Positions 1 through 7,658 of a DNA stretch of 39,066 nt are shown one piece after another (position 1 is the first letter of the stretch; each line of letters opens with the position of its first letter). Under the pieces are notes generated by a model. That model searched no databases and was not told the origin of the DNA. It saw only the letters and a list, made by a program, of their open reading frames with translations. Both the position numbers and the translations under genes were made by a program. The DNA is from Candidatus Blautia faecipullorum (GTDB lineage: Bacteria; Bacillota; Clostridia; Lachnospirales; Lachnospiraceae). The DNA is taken from contig DXEG01000054.1 in the NCBI GenBank assembly GCA_019115125.1, forward strand, positions 1 through 39,066. Reading direction: 5' to 3'.

Positions 1-27
1 TTTTGAGCAAAAGGTCTATTAAAGTAT

Positions 28-80
28 GCCATTTTTCCGAAATGGAATAAGTAACAAAAACATTTCCGTGAAAAAATGGC
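28..80. repeat. Imperfect inverted repeat (stem-loop) at left edge
   Basis: The arm at 28-44 (GCCATTTTT..GAAATG) is complementary to the arm at 61-80 (CATTTC..AAAAATGGC). About 15 pairs form around a small internal loop, with an A-rich 16-nt apical loop. It sits just before the terminator hairpin at 89-127. It may belong to the 3' end of a gene lying left of the window or be the remnant end of an insertion element. Its function is unknown. Confidence 0.45.
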
Positions 81-88
81 GAAAAGAT

Positions 89-139
89 GCTGCCGCATCT
101 ATGATTTTTTAATCATTGATGCGACAGCCCCGTTTTTTT
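89..139 (+). terminator. Intrinsic terminator of a gene left of the window
   Basis: A long stem has arms at about 89-106 and 110-127 (GCTG.CGCATC.ATGATT paired with AATCAT.GATGCG.CAGC), broken by two single mismatches. It is followed by CCCCG and a seven-T run at 133-139. The orientation fits a + strand transcript entering from the left. On the minus strand a weaker T-rich stretch could also stop transcription out of the transposase remnant. Confidence 0.75.
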
Positions 140-155
140 ATGTCTATTTTTACTG

Positions 156-308
156 TTAATTTCCTTTCTTTAAGCGTGTAATCCGGCGTGTAGAAAGACC
201 TAAGAGCTCAGCGGCTTGTTGTCTGGAAATAGACTTGTCGATGAAACGGTTGATGACAGTAAACGTTTTCAGTTATTCTTATGACAATGTAATTTTACCT
301 TCTTCCAT
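156..308 (-). pseudogene. Transposase N-terminal fragment (helix-turn-helix), decayed
   Basis: Read on the minus strand from an ATG at 308, the frame gives MEEGKITLS, two stop codons, then about 37 residues that include TVINRFIDKSISRQQAAELL, GLSTRRITRLKKGN and a stop. This is the DNA-binding head of an ISNCY-like or integrase-core IS transposase, where a run of charged residues normally replaces the two stops and several hundred residues follow. Only the head survives. No inverted-repeat ends or catalytic DDE region are visible. The assignment is from remembered family sequence, so the IS family is tentative. The element looks long dead. Confidence 0.6.
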
Positions 309-592
309 AGCTTTTATAGAATATCAAAAAGAGACAGAATCTCAAGTGAATCCTAATGAGACATTATCACAAGTGAATAACAGCTCCGCGCCTGTTCGTT
401 TGACAGTCTGATTTTTATTTATTACAATGAATTCACAGTCTTTTCCTGCGGATTTATACACCGGCGAAAGCTCTGGGTTCGATATTTCCCAAACGCCGCT
501 CTCCAAAATCAACTGCGCAGGACAGACGATCACTTGCTGACATGCAGAAATAAGCGCAATAAACTCACTCTCACAGAAAGGCAGATGTTTTT
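309..592. other. Intergenic region upstream of patB, possible decayed gene
   Basis: There is no convincing gene here. A minus-strand open frame at 342-533 (63 codons from a GTG, reading MIVCPAQLILESG...) continues open upstream without a start, until a stop inside the patB start region. It has no ribosome-binding site and matches no family I recognise, so it may be a gene fragment or chance. The patB promoter should lie between 534 and 592, but no good -35/-10 pair is visible. Confidence 0.3.
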
Positions 593-1810
593 ATGAAATA
601 CGATTTTACCACGATCATGGACCGGCTTGGCAAGGACGCTATCGCTGTGGACGCCCCACATTCCGGCGTCAGCGGCGGAGCCTTTGCCGACGCCAGGGTC
701 AAAGACGGCTTCTCTATTATTCCTATGTGGGTGGCGGATATGAATTTTGCCACTGTTCCCACAGTGCCCCAGGCCATCGCCCGGCGGGCGGCCCACCCGG
801 CTTACGGCTATTTCCAGCCGCCAAAGGCATATTATGATTCCATCATCCGCTGGCATGAGCAGAATTACGGAGTTACCGGGCTGACCGCGGAATGTATCGG
901 CCACGAAAACGGCGTTTTAGGGGGCGTAGTAAGCGCGCTGCGCATTTTGTGCCAGCCGGGGGATTCTGTGATCCTTCAGTCTCCCACCTATATCGGCTTT
1001 ACCCACTGCGCGGAAGACAACGGGTGGAATTTTGTCCTGAATCCTTTGATCCAGGATGAAAACGGCGTCTGGCGCATTGATTACGAGGATCTGGAGGAAA
1101 AGGTCTCCCGCCTGAATATCCACGCCGCAATCTTCTGTTCGCCCCATAATCCCTCCGGCCGCGTATGGGAGCCATGGGAAATCGAAAAGCTGATGGACAT
1201 TTATAAAAAATATAACGTTTATGTGATCTCTGATGAAATCTGGGCCGACCTTACCATGCCCGGCGTACGGCACACGCCTGTCCAAATGATCTCGGAGGAT
1301 GCCCGTATGCGGACCATCGCCCTGTACGCGCCCTCAAAAACCTTTAATCTGGCGGGGCTGGTGGGCTCTTATCATGTCATCTACAACCCGTATCTCAGAG
1401 ACCGGGTGACAAAGGCGGGGGCCGCTACCCACTACAATTCCATGAATATGCTTTCCATGCACGCTTTGATGGCTGCCTACAGTGACGAGGGACTGGAATG
1501 GCTGGAAGAGCTCCGCCAGGTTCTCAAGGAAAATTTTGACTATGCGGTTTCCTATATCCAGAAATATTTCAAAGGAGTCAAAACCACAAGGCCGGAAGGA
1601 ACCTATATGCTTTTTCTGGACTGTACGCAGTGGTGTCTGGAGCATCATACGGATATTGATACTCTGCAGCGCTCCGGCGTGGAGGCGGGCGTGATCTGGC
1701 AGGACGGAAGGCCCTTCCACGGCAGCTGCCATATCCGCATGAATCTTGCCCTCCCTCACAGCCTTGTTGTGGAAGCTTTTGAGCGGCTACGGAAATATGT
1801 TTTTGTTTAA
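593..1810 (+). CDS. patB: MalY/PatB-type pyridoxal-phosphate C-S lyase
   Basis: Fold-type I PLP enzyme of the MalY/PatB branch, predicted to cleave cystathionine or cysteine-like C-S bonds to pyruvate, ammonia and a thiol in the cytoplasm. At 405 residues it has the usual length. The N-terminal IPMWVADMNFAT motif (residues 43-54) is diagnostic of the family. SPHNPSGRVW (183-192) and SDEIWADL (213-220) line the cofactor, and K249 in APSKTFNLAG is the Schiff-base lysine. The C-terminal HIRMNLALP supplies the arginine that binds substrate carboxylate. The start follows a GAAAGGCAG ribosome-binding site. It appears monocistronic and is followed by a structured repeat. The exact physiological substrate (cystathionine, cysteine or a conjugate) cannot be read from sequence; an ordinary aminotransferase is less likely. 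Confidence 0.9.
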   Translation: MKYDFTTIMDRLGKDAIAVDAPHSGVSGGAFADARVKDGFSIIPMWVADMNFATVPTVPQAIARRAAHPAYGYFQPPKAYYDSIIRWHEQNYGVTGLTAECIGHENGVLGGVVSALRILCQPGDSVILQSPTYIGFTHCAEDNGWNFVLNPLIQDENGVWRIDYEDLEEKVSRLNIHAAIFCSPHNPSGRVWEPWEIEKLMDIYKKYNVYVISDEIWADLTMPGVRHTPVQMISEDARMRTIALYAPSKTFNLAGLVGSYHVIYNPYLRDRVTKAGAATHYNSMNMLSMHALMAAYSDEGLEWLEELRQVLKENFDYAVSYIQKYFKGVKTTRPEGTYMLFLDCTQWCLEHHTDIDTLQRSGVEAGVIWQDGRPFHGSCHIRMNLALPHSLVVEAFERLRKYVFV

Positions 1811-1823
1811 CTTCCGAATCCCT

Positions 1824-1991
1824 GTAACAGACAGTTCAGCCTGTGCCATTCGTAAAACCGCACTGCGTGCTTACTGTGGCTCACGCCACTGTTTTACTCA
1901 TAAACGGGCGTTCAGCTCATACAGATGTCCGCTCGCAAAAACATGCTAGCATGTTTTATGCTTCTCGACCACTGTATGGCCGAACTGTTAC
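1824..1991 (+). repeat. Structured interspersed repeat, copy 1
   Basis: This 168-bp element ends in terminal inverted repeats, GTAACAG(ACAG)TTCAGCC at the left and GGCCGAACTGTTAC at the right. It contains a perfect 20-bp palindrome (AAAACATGCTAGCATGTTTT) and nested arms such as GTAAAAC..GTTTTAC. A copy in the opposite orientation, roughly 93% identical by eye, lies at 18370-18532. It contains no meaningful open frame and no transposase, so it resembles a MITE or a transcribed palindromic unit. It lies directly downstream of patB and may also act as its transcription end. Confidence 0.85.
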
Positions 1992-2020
1992 GAAAACCTC
2001 CTAATAATTTACAGAATATA

Positions 2021-2050
2021 TTGAATATTTACCCTCACCAATGATATAAT
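2021..2050 (+). promoter_or_regulatory. Sigma-A promoter of the phosphoribosyltransferase gene
   Basis: TTGAAT (2021-2026), an 18-nt spacer and TATAAT (2045-2050). The predicted leader then carries a perfect 8-bp hairpin at 2073-2091 (CCTCTTTT-CGG-AAAAGAGG), a few bases before the AAAGGAGG ribosome-binding site at about 2102-2109. Confidence 0.7.
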
Positions 2051-2117
2051 AAATTATCTCAAAAGTTCGGATCCTCTTTTCGGAAAAGAGGAAAAATCAA
2101 ATAAAGGAGGTCGTTTT

Positions 2118-2759
2118 ATGGAATCCAAGATGTTCAAGATCTACGCCCGCAGTGATGATCGTATCCAGCTCAAGATTTATCCGGGACATTTTGCCACGCC
2201 CCAGTCCCACATCACTCATTTTCTGGACATTACCACAATGAAATCCCGAAGCTCCGAGGCGCGGAGGATCGCGGAGGCTCTTGCCGCGAACTACGAAGCC
2301 TCCATCCCTATCGACACCATTGTATGTATGGACGGTCTGGAAGTGGTAGGCGCGTATCTGGCGGAGGAACTGACCAAGGCCGGAATTCTTTCCATGAACG
2401 CCCACCAGACCATTTACATCACCTCGCCGGAGTATAACAGTGTGGGGCAGATGATCTTCCGCGACAACATACAGCCCATGATCAGCGGAAAAAATGTTCT
2501 GATCCTGAACGGGGCTGTTACCACAGGAGAAACACTTTCCAGAGCCGTGGAAAGCGTCCTGTACTACGGCGGCCAGATCCGGGGGATCGCGGCTATTTTC
2601 AGCGCGGTTACCAGCGTAGCCCAGCTTCCCGTACATTCCATTTTCCAGCAGAGGGATATTCCTGATTACGGCAGCTATAAATTCCACGACTGCCCTCTGT
2701 GCAAAAAACGCCAGAAGATCGACGCTATAGTAAACGGCGCTGGATATTCAAAGCTTTAA
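2118..2759 (+). CDS. Phosphoribosyltransferase-like protein with altered PRPP loop
   Basis: The 213-residue protein has the type I phosphoribosyltransferase layout: a hood-like N-terminus, VCMDGLEVVGAYLAEEL (69-85) in the pyrophosphate-loop position, and KNVLILNGAVTTGETL (125-140) in the PRPP-loop position. It resembles proteins labelled orotate phosphoribosyltransferase in Lachnospiraceae. In genuine enzymes the loop reads D/E-D followed by xxTTG, the acidic pair contacting the PRPP ribose. Here those positions are N131 and G132, so catalysis is doubtful and a regulatory or ligand-sensing role is possible. The C-terminus has a CPLC pair (192-195) and a basic patch. The start follows AAAGGAGG with ideal spacing. 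Pyrimidine genes are not nearby. Confidence 0.7.
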   Translation: MESKMFKIYARSDDRIQLKIYPGHFATPQSHITHFLDITTMKSRSSEARRIAEALAANYEASIPIDTIVCMDGLEVVGAYLAEELTKAGILSMNAHQTIYITSPEYNSVGQMIFRDNIQPMISGKNVLILNGAVTTGETLSRAVESVLYYGGQIRGIAAIFSAVTSVAQLPVHSIFQQRDIPDYGSYKFHDCPLCKKRQKIDAIVNGAGYSKL

Positions 2760-2829
2760 AACGGGTCTCCAGGAAAAAGAGTAAGATAAGATTAATACAG
2801 ATTTCTAAAAATGGAGGAGGAAGCGTGCT

Positions 2830-4332
2830 ATGAAAAAATTCAGAGTTTTTCTGATGATTTGCCTTGTCTTTTTCATGACTGCAATATTTGGAAAGACAGA
2901 TGCTCTGGCGGCTACTGTCAGTCTGTCAGCCAATGGAAACTGGGTGGATGGAGATCTCACGGTAAAGGGTGGCCGCGACTATTATAAGGTCACACTGAGT
3001 CAGCCCGGCACGTTGGATATTACTTACCAGGGGCTTGATATCGGGTATTCTTATGTGGCTATTACCAGCGAAGATATTGAAGAGACATATCGTCAGTCGA
3101 GTCTTTTAAACAATACATCCGCAGCAAACCCAAAGACAACAGTGGTGAGTGCGGATCTCCAGGCCGGCACTTATACCGTCGTTGTGTGGGGACATGCCAA
3201 TTCGTATACAGGCACCTATCGGCTGAAAGCTGCGTTTACTGCTGCTGGAAGTCAGGACACTGAGCCGAACGACAGTTTCTCTCAGGCTATGAGAATCTCC
3301 GGCCAGACAACCATCCGTGGTTTTCTTGCTCAAAATGAGGAGTATGACTTCTTTGCTTTTACCCTGCCGGCAGATAGGACTGTGACAATCCGTTATGCCA
3401 ATGAAATGGATGGAGTCATAAGTATTTATGATTCCAGCTATATCGTGCTGAAGTCATCCAGACCGGTAAACGGCACCTTTACATTCAGTCAGAGTCTGAA
3501 ACGAGGAACTTACTACATACGAATCAGCAGATATTATTACTCTACCGGAATGTATACGCTTTCGTTTGCGACTGGAAGCAGTACCGGCACTGGCAGTCAC
3601 ACACATTCTTGGGGCAGCGGCAAGGTCACTACTGCGGCTACCTGTACGAAGACCGGTGTCCGGACTTATACCTGCAGCACATGCGGCACCAAGAAAACAG
3701 AGACGATTGCCAAAACCGCGCATAGGTATAAAACGATTACAACCAAAGCAACAACCAGGAAGAACGGCTCTATAGTAAAGAAATGCAGTCAGTGTGGATA
3801 TGTAGCAAAAAATACCACTATCTATTATGCAAAGACGCTGAAGTTATCCGTAACATCCTATACGTATAATGGAAAGGTGCGGAAGCCGTCCGTGGCAGTC
3901 TATGATGCGAAAGGAAATAAAATTTCCTCATCTTATTACGCTGCGACCTATGCGAAAGGCCGTAAAAATGTGGGAACTTACAAGGTTACGGTGAAGCTGA
4001 AAGGGAATTATACAGGTACGCTCTCCAAAACTTTTCAGATTATTCCAAGGGCAACAAATCTTTCCAGTGTAAAGGCTGCCTCTAAAGGCTTTACGGTAAA
4101 ATGGAAAAAACAGACCGGTCAGATTACTGGCTACCAGATCCAGTATTCTACCAGCAGCAAGATGAAAAGTGCAAAGACAATTAGGGTTATAGGCGCTTCT
4201 AAGACATCCTATACGAAAAAAGGTCTTATAGCGAAAAAGAATTATTATATCAGAATACGAACCTATCGGACTGTGTCCGGAAAAAACTACTATTCGAACT
4301 GGTCGGCGATTAAACGAGTGAAAACAAAATAA
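2830..4332 (+). CDS. Secreted multidomain surface protein (PPC, Cys/His motif, Ig-like, Fn3)
   Basis: A 500-residue exported protein. Residues 1-28 form a signal peptide (basic MKKFR, hydrophobic core, cleavage near ALA-ATV). Two PPC-like beta domains follow (about 30-135 and 145-250), the second containing EPNDSFSQA and EYDFFAFTL. A segment at about 255-335 has repeated His/Cys units (HTHSWG, ATCTKTG, TCSTCGTKKT, CSQCGY), common in clostridial surface proteins and possibly metal-binding. An Ig-like module (about 338-405) and a C-terminal Fn3 domain (about 405-500) complete it. No LPXTG sorting signal or membrane anchor is seen, so it is secreted or retained non-covalently. No catalytic domain is visible; binding of glycans or the cell wall is inferred only from the domain types. 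The ribosome-binding site is GGAGGAGG upstream of ATG 2830. Confidence 0.8.
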   Translation: MKKFRVFLMICLVFFMTAIFGKTDALAATVSLSANGNWVDGDLTVKGGRDYYKVTLSQPGTLDITYQGLDIGYSYVAITSEDIEETYRQSSLLNNTSAANPKTTVVSADLQAGTYTVVVWGHANSYTGTYRLKAAFTAAGSQDTEPNDSFSQAMRISGQTTIRGFLAQNEEYDFFAFTLPADRTVTIRYANEMDGVISIYDSSYIVLKSSRPVNGTFTFSQSLKRGTYYIRISRYYYSTGMYTLSFATGSSTGTGSHTHSWGSGKVTTAATCTKTGVRTYTCSTCGTKKTETIAKTAHRYKTITTKATTRKNGSIVKKCSQCGYVAKNTTIYYAKTLKLSVTSYTYNGKVRKPSVAVYDAKGNKISSSYYAATYAKGRKNVGTYKVTVKLKGNYTGTLSKTFQIIPRATNLSSVKAASKGFTVKWKKQTGQITGYQIQYSTSSKMKSAKTIRVIGASKTSYTKKGLIAKKNYYIRIRTYRTVSGKNYYSNWSAIKRVKTK

Positions 4333-4345
4333 GGGATACAGACAG

Positions 4346-4393
4346 AACGGGGCGGATGCTGCTGCAATTTTGGAATGAGCATCGGCTCCGTTT
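4346..4393 (+). terminator. Probable terminator after the secreted protein gene
   Basis: The arm at 4346-4360 (AACGGGGCGGATGCT) pairs with 4378-4392 (AGCATCGGCTCCGTT) through 14 pairs including G-U, with one G-G mismatch. Only a short T-rich stretch (TTTCTCTGTT) follows, so termination may be partial. Confidence 0.5.
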
Positions 4394-4432
4394 CTCTGTT
4401 GAGAATGATCTTTTCTCGTTTCGAGAACCCAC

Positions 4433-4461
4433 TTGTCCCCCTGCCGGATTCAGGTTATAAT
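4433..4461 (+). promoter_or_regulatory. Sigma-A promoter of the DUF4317 gene
   Basis: TTGTCC (4433-4438), a 17-nt spacer and TATAAT (4456-4461). A perfect inverted repeat (TTCTCG-TTT-CGAGAA, 4413-4427) lies six bases upstream of the -35 box and could be an operator or part of the upstream terminator. Confidence 0.75.
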
Positions 4462-4502
4462 AGACTCCAGTCAGCAAAATTTTGAACAGGAGATGAACTT
4501 CA

Positions 4503-5642
4503 TTGAATAAAAAAGAAATATCTGAGATAAAGAAGCAGTTTACTCCCGCCAACTGCTCCATTACCCGCATCTGCGGATGCTATGTGGACGGCGAAAAAAA
4601 TAAAAAAACAAAATTGAAGGAAGCCTTTCTCTCACTTTCCGAGGAGGAAGCCTTCAAATATTTTGAGATTTTCCGCAAAACACTTTCCGGAACTCTCGGC
4701 AAAAATCTCATGAATATGGAATTTCCACTGGAACAGGAAAAAGAGGGCGGCGCCCAGGAATTTCTGCTTCGCCTCAGGGGAAGCAAGCTGCAGGACGACG
4801 CTCTTGTAGACGAGTTTTACGACAAAATTATCGAATCCTATGATTTCGGTGAAAATTACTATATCATCCTGATACACGCGGTCTACGATATTCCCGGAAA
4901 ATCCACCGACGGCCAGGAAATGTTCGATGCTTCCGATGAGGTCTACGATCATATTCTCTGCAGCATCTGCCCGGTGAAGCTCTCCAAGGCAGGACTCTGC
5001 TACAACGCGGAGACAAATCATATCGAAGACCGCATCCGCGACTGGATTGTGGAAATGCCCGATCTGGGCTTTCTTTTTCCGGTATTTAACGACCGCAGCA
5101 CGGATATCCATGGACTTCTCTACTATTCAAAAAATCCGGAGCAGCTCCGCACAGCCTTTGTGGATGAGCTTTTTGGCTGCGCCGCGCCGCTGTCCGCGGG
5201 AGGCCAGAGGGATTCCTTCAACGCCCTGGTGGAAGAAACCCTTGGCGAGGACTGCGCCTACGACACCGTTATGAGCATCCACGAAAAGCTGAACGAATGG
5301 GTGGAAACCCAGAAGGACGCCCCGGAACCCGCCGTTCTCACCAAGCCGGAGGTAAAGCGTCTGTTTGAGGAATGTGGAGTAGAGGATGAAAAGCTTGAGA
5401 CCTTCGACGCCTGCTACGAGGCTACAGCCGGGGAAGATACCGCTCTTATGGCCTCCAATATCACCAATACAAGGCGGGTGGAGATCAAGACGCCGGATGT
5501 GGTGATCCATGTAAATCCCGAACGGGCGGAAATCGTGGAAACAAGGACCATCGACGGCAGACGATGTCTGGTGATCCCTATGGAAGACAATGTGGAGGTA
5601 AACGGAATCCGCGTAACCGCAGGGCAGAGGGACGCTATATAA
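4503..5642 (+). CDS. DUF4317 family protein
   Basis: A 379-residue soluble acidic protein matching the DUF4317 family of Clostridia. It opens with MNKKEISEIKKQFTPANCSI and contains a conserved-looking RICGCYVDGE segment near residues 23-32. There is no signal peptide or membrane segment, and the family function is unknown. Translation starts at TTG 4503: the nearby ATG at 4493 runs straight into a stop, and an AGGAG box lies ten bases upstream of the TTG. It has its own promoter and is followed closely by the glycine-riboswitch promoter, so it is a single-gene unit. The C-terminal about 60 residues (VVIHVNPERAEIVETRTIDG...) look like a compact beta segment. Confidence 0.85.
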   Translation: MNKKEISEIKKQFTPANCSITRICGCYVDGEKNKKTKLKEAFLSLSEEEAFKYFEIFRKTLSGTLGKNLMNMEFPLEQEKEGGAQEFLLRLRGSKLQDDALVDEFYDKIIESYDFGENYYIILIHAVYDIPGKSTDGQEMFDASDEVYDHILCSICPVKLSKAGLCYNAETNHIEDRIRDWIVEMPDLGFLFPVFNDRSTDIHGLLYYSKNPEQLRTAFVDELFGCAAPLSAGGQRDSFNALVEETLGEDCAYDTVMSIHEKLNEWVETQKDAPEPAVLTKPEVKRLFEECGVEDEKLETFDACYEATAGEDTALMASNITNTRRVEIKTPDVVIHVNPERAEIVETRTIDGRRCLVIPMEDNVEVNGIRVTAGQRDAI

Positions 5643-5654
5643 TTACAAAATGTA

Positions 5655-5683
5655 TTGACAACTGACACAATTCCAACTATAAT
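5655..5683 (+). promoter_or_regulatory. Consensus sigma-A promoter of the glycine-riboswitch transcript
   Basis: TTGACA (5655-5660), a 17-nt spacer and TATAAT (5678-5683): a perfect vegetative promoter 13 bases after the DUF4317 stop codon. Transcription should start near 5690, just before the first aptamer. Confidence 0.85.
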
Positions 5684-5706
5684 CGTTCCTAGCAATTACA
5701 TATCGT

Positions 5707-5913
5707 GCCAGCAGAAAGCTGCAGGAAAGTGGTTTCGACCCGCCGAAGGAATAATACTCTCAGGTGTTTTCACAGGAAAACAGGACTGCAGCCGGATGGC
5801 TCTCTGGAGAATCCCGGCAAACGGGTGCCGAAGGTGAAAGGAAGCGTCTCTTCCTGTATGATACACATGGAAGGGACTTCTGAATCTCTCAGGCAAAAGG
5901 ACAGTGAACGCTC
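5707..5913 (+). promoter_or_regulatory. Tandem glycine riboswitch
   Basis: Two gcvT-type glycine aptamers lie in series. Aptamer 1 (about 5707-5793) carries CCGCCGAAGG, ACTCTCAGG and CAGGACTGCAG. Aptamer 2 (about 5800-5913) carries CTCTGGAGA, GTGCCGAAGG, CTCTCAGGCAAAAGGACAG and a closing strand. These conserved blocks, in this order and tandem arrangement, are characteristic. A terminator follows at 5920-5941, which suits glycine-dependent antitermination. The regulated gene is an AGCS sodium:alanine/glycine symporter, a well-known target of this riboswitch class. Whether glycine turns it on or off is not decided by the sequence alone; on is usual for efflux or catabolic targets. Confidence 0.92.
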
Positions 5914-5919
5914 AGACAA

Positions 5920-5941
5920 CAGATAATATATCTGTTTTTTT
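5920..5941 (+). terminator. Riboswitch expression-platform terminator
   Basis: A short stem (CAGATA-ATA-TATCTG, 5920-5934) is followed by seven T residues (5935-5941), directly downstream of the second glycine aptamer. Its weak stem suits ligand-dependent folding. Confidence 0.65.
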
Positions 5942-5949
5942 ATGCGTGT

Positions 5950-5991
5950 AAAGGTTCACCGGAGTTTTTCCCGTGAACCTTTTTATTTTTT
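5950..5991 (+). terminator. Second, strong terminator hairpin in the symporter leader
   Basis: AAAGGTTCAC (5950-5959) pairs with GTGAACCTTT (5973-5982) and is followed by a T-rich tract (TTATTTTTTT). It lies only eight bases after the first terminator. Full-length mRNA must read through both, so this may be the main regulated stop. Confidence 0.75.
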
Positions 5992-6200
5992 TACCATGGA
6001 ATAGGACGCCGGATATGGCGTTGTTTTTCCGTTTCTCACAGAGCTGTTCGTTTTGTCAGCCCCCGGAAAGTTTTTTGACGCTTTTCCGGAACGAAGGCTG
6101 TCCGGTATGTAAAATCTATAGCTTTGAGAGGGAACGTTTGGAAGTAAACTTCCAAATCTACCATTATTGGCGCAGTCAATGCGCCGTGAAGGAGGTAAAA

Positions 6201-7547
6201 ATGGAATTCATTGCAAAACTTGTAGACAGTGTAAACACCTTCCTCTGGGATTATGCTCTGCTGATCCTTCTTCTTGGAAGCGGTATCTTTTTTACTTTTG
6301 TGCTGCGCTTTATCCAGATCCGCAGATTCGGAGCTGGCATGAAGGCTCTGTTCGGAAATTTTTCTCTTCACGGAGAAAGCGGTGAAAACGGACTCAGCTC
6401 CTTTCAGGCGCTCACAACGGCTATCGCTGCTCAGGTAGGAACCGGAAATATCGCAGGCGCGGCCACGGCCATAGCTTCCGGAGGCCCGGGCGCTATTTTC
6501 TGGATGTGGGTGAGCGCATTCTTTGGTATGGCAACTATCTACGCGGAGGCAGTTATGGCCCAGCATACCCGTGTAGTAAAGGACGGCTCTTTTGTAGGCG
6601 GTCCTGTTTATTACATCCGCTATGCCTTTAAAGGACGGTTCGGACGTTTTCTGGCAGGCTTTTTCTCCGTAGCGATCATCCTGGCGTTGGGCTTTATGGG
6701 AAATATGGTGCAGTCCAACTCTATCGGAGACGCTTTTCATAACGCTTTTCATGTAAATCCGTTGGCTGTGGGCGTCTGCGTGGCCGTCGTCGCAGGCTTC
6801 ATCTTTTTGGGCGGCATCCGCAGGATCGCCCGTTTCACTGAAAAAATCGTACCAATTATGGCGCTGCTGTACATCGTAGGCTGCCTGACGATTTTATTTA
6901 TGAATCTTTCCGGCGTAGGAGAAGCCTTCAAAAATATCTTTGTGGGCGCGTTCTCCCCGCGGTCTGTAGCCGGAGGCGCTCTCGGCGTAACCGTACAGAA
7001 GGCTATGCGCTACGGCGTGGCCCGCGGGCTTTTCTCCAACGAGGCAGGTATGGGATCCACTCCTCACGCTCACGCCACTGCTGACGTAAAGCATCCGGCT
7101 GACCAGGGCATTATCGCCATGATGGGGGTTTTCATTGACACCTTTATCATTCTGACGCTGACCGCTCTTGTTATTCTTTCCACAGGGGTCTGGAACAACG
7201 GCCTGACAGGCTCCGCCCTCGCACAGAGCGCTTTCGACGCGGCCTTTGGCTCCTTTGGAAAAATATTCGTGGCAATCTGTATGCTGTTTTTTGCCTTCAC
7301 CACTATTGTGGGATGGTACTATTTCGGCGAAGTCAACGTACGCCATCTTTTCGGCGGCAAGGCTGTCAAATTATATGCTCTGCTGGTAGTACTCTTTGTG
7401 ATCGCAGGATCCACTCTGAAGGTAGATCTTGTATGGAATATGTCCGATATGTTCAACGGACTTATGGTTCTTCCCAACCTCATCGGCCTTCTGGCCTGCG
7501 TCATGACCGTACGCAGACTGATGAAGGAGCACGAAGGAAAAAAATAA
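6201..7547 (+). CDS. Alanine/glycine:cation symporter, AGCS family
   Basis: A 448-residue polytopic membrane protein of the AGCS (AlsT/DagA) family, moving alanine or glycine with sodium or protons. Hallmarks include the N-terminal TM1 (VNTFLWDYALLILLLGSGIF), the family signature GNIAGAATAIASGGPGAIFW (residues 84-103), GGPVYYIRYAF, and the glycine-rich GVARGLFSNEAGMGSTPHAH segment. Roughly ten hydrophobic helices are visible. An upstream in-frame start at 5973 is rejected because it lies inside the terminator stem; ATG 6201 has GGAGG at the proper distance. The tandem glycine riboswitch about 290 bases upstream makes glycine the likely substrate. The leader between 5990 and 6200 adds three more hairpins, the last (6169-6185) just ahead of the ribosome-binding site. 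Confidence 0.93.
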   Translation: MEFIAKLVDSVNTFLWDYALLILLLGSGIFFTFVLRFIQIRRFGAGMKALFGNFSLHGESGENGLSSFQALTTAIAAQVGTGNIAGAATAIASGGPGAIFWMWVSAFFGMATIYAEAVMAQHTRVVKDGSFVGGPVYYIRYAFKGRFGRFLAGFFSVAIILALGFMGNMVQSNSIGDAFHNAFHVNPLAVGVCVAVVAGFIFLGGIRRIARFTEKIVPIMALLYIVGCLTILFMNLSGVGEAFKNIFVGAFSPRSVAGGALGVTVQKAMRYGVARGLFSNEAGMGSTPHAHATADVKHPADQGIIAMMGVFIDTFIILTLTALVILSTGVWNNGLTGSALAQSAFDAAFGSFGKIFVAICMLFFAFTTIVGWYYFGEVNVRHLFGGKAVKLYALLVVLFVIAGSTLKVDLVWNMSDMFNGLMVLPNLIGLLACVMTVRRLMKEHEGKK

Positions 7548-7562
7548 CAGAAATTCTTTTTC

Positions 7563-7595
7563 CCGCCGGAACGTGTCCTTTGGCACTTCCGGCGG
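7563..7595 (+). terminator. Stem-loop after the symporter gene (terminator-like, no U-tract)
   Basis: A perfect 9-bp GC-rich stem (CCGCCGGAA 7563-7571 with TTCCGGCGG 7587-7595) has three further pairs (GTG/CAC) in the loop. It lies 16 bases after the stop codon. The following bases (TTCACGC) lack a U-run, so it may stabilise the 3' end rather than terminate. Confidence 0.5.
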
Positions 7596-7623
7596 TTCAC
7601 GCTCAGCAAATAAATTACAAATC

Positions 7624-7652
7624 TTGACAAAACACTTCCCTTATGCTAAAAT
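7624..7652 (+). promoter_or_regulatory. Sigma-A promoter of the structured RNA/polyamine unit
   Basis: TTGACA (7624-7629), a 17-nt spacer and TAAAAT (7647-7652). The predicted start is near 7659. No open frame with a ribosome-binding site follows for 500 bases. Confidence 0.75.
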
Positions 7653-7658
7653 TCGCTT

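Noticed and set aside
342..533. 63-codon minus-strand open frame
   Set aside because: GTG start with no ribosome-binding site, frame open upstream into patB, and no recognisable family; kept only as a possible relic in the intergenic entry.
1746..1949. Small open frame running into repeat copy 1
   Set aside because: Composed of the palindromic repeat; frame not preserved in copy 2 and no ribosome-binding site.
5973..6200. N-terminal extension of the symporter (76 extra codons)
   Set aside because: It begins within the second terminator stem, has no ribosome-binding site, and AGCS proteins start at the MEFIAKLVD-type helix; ATG 6201 has a strong GGAGG.
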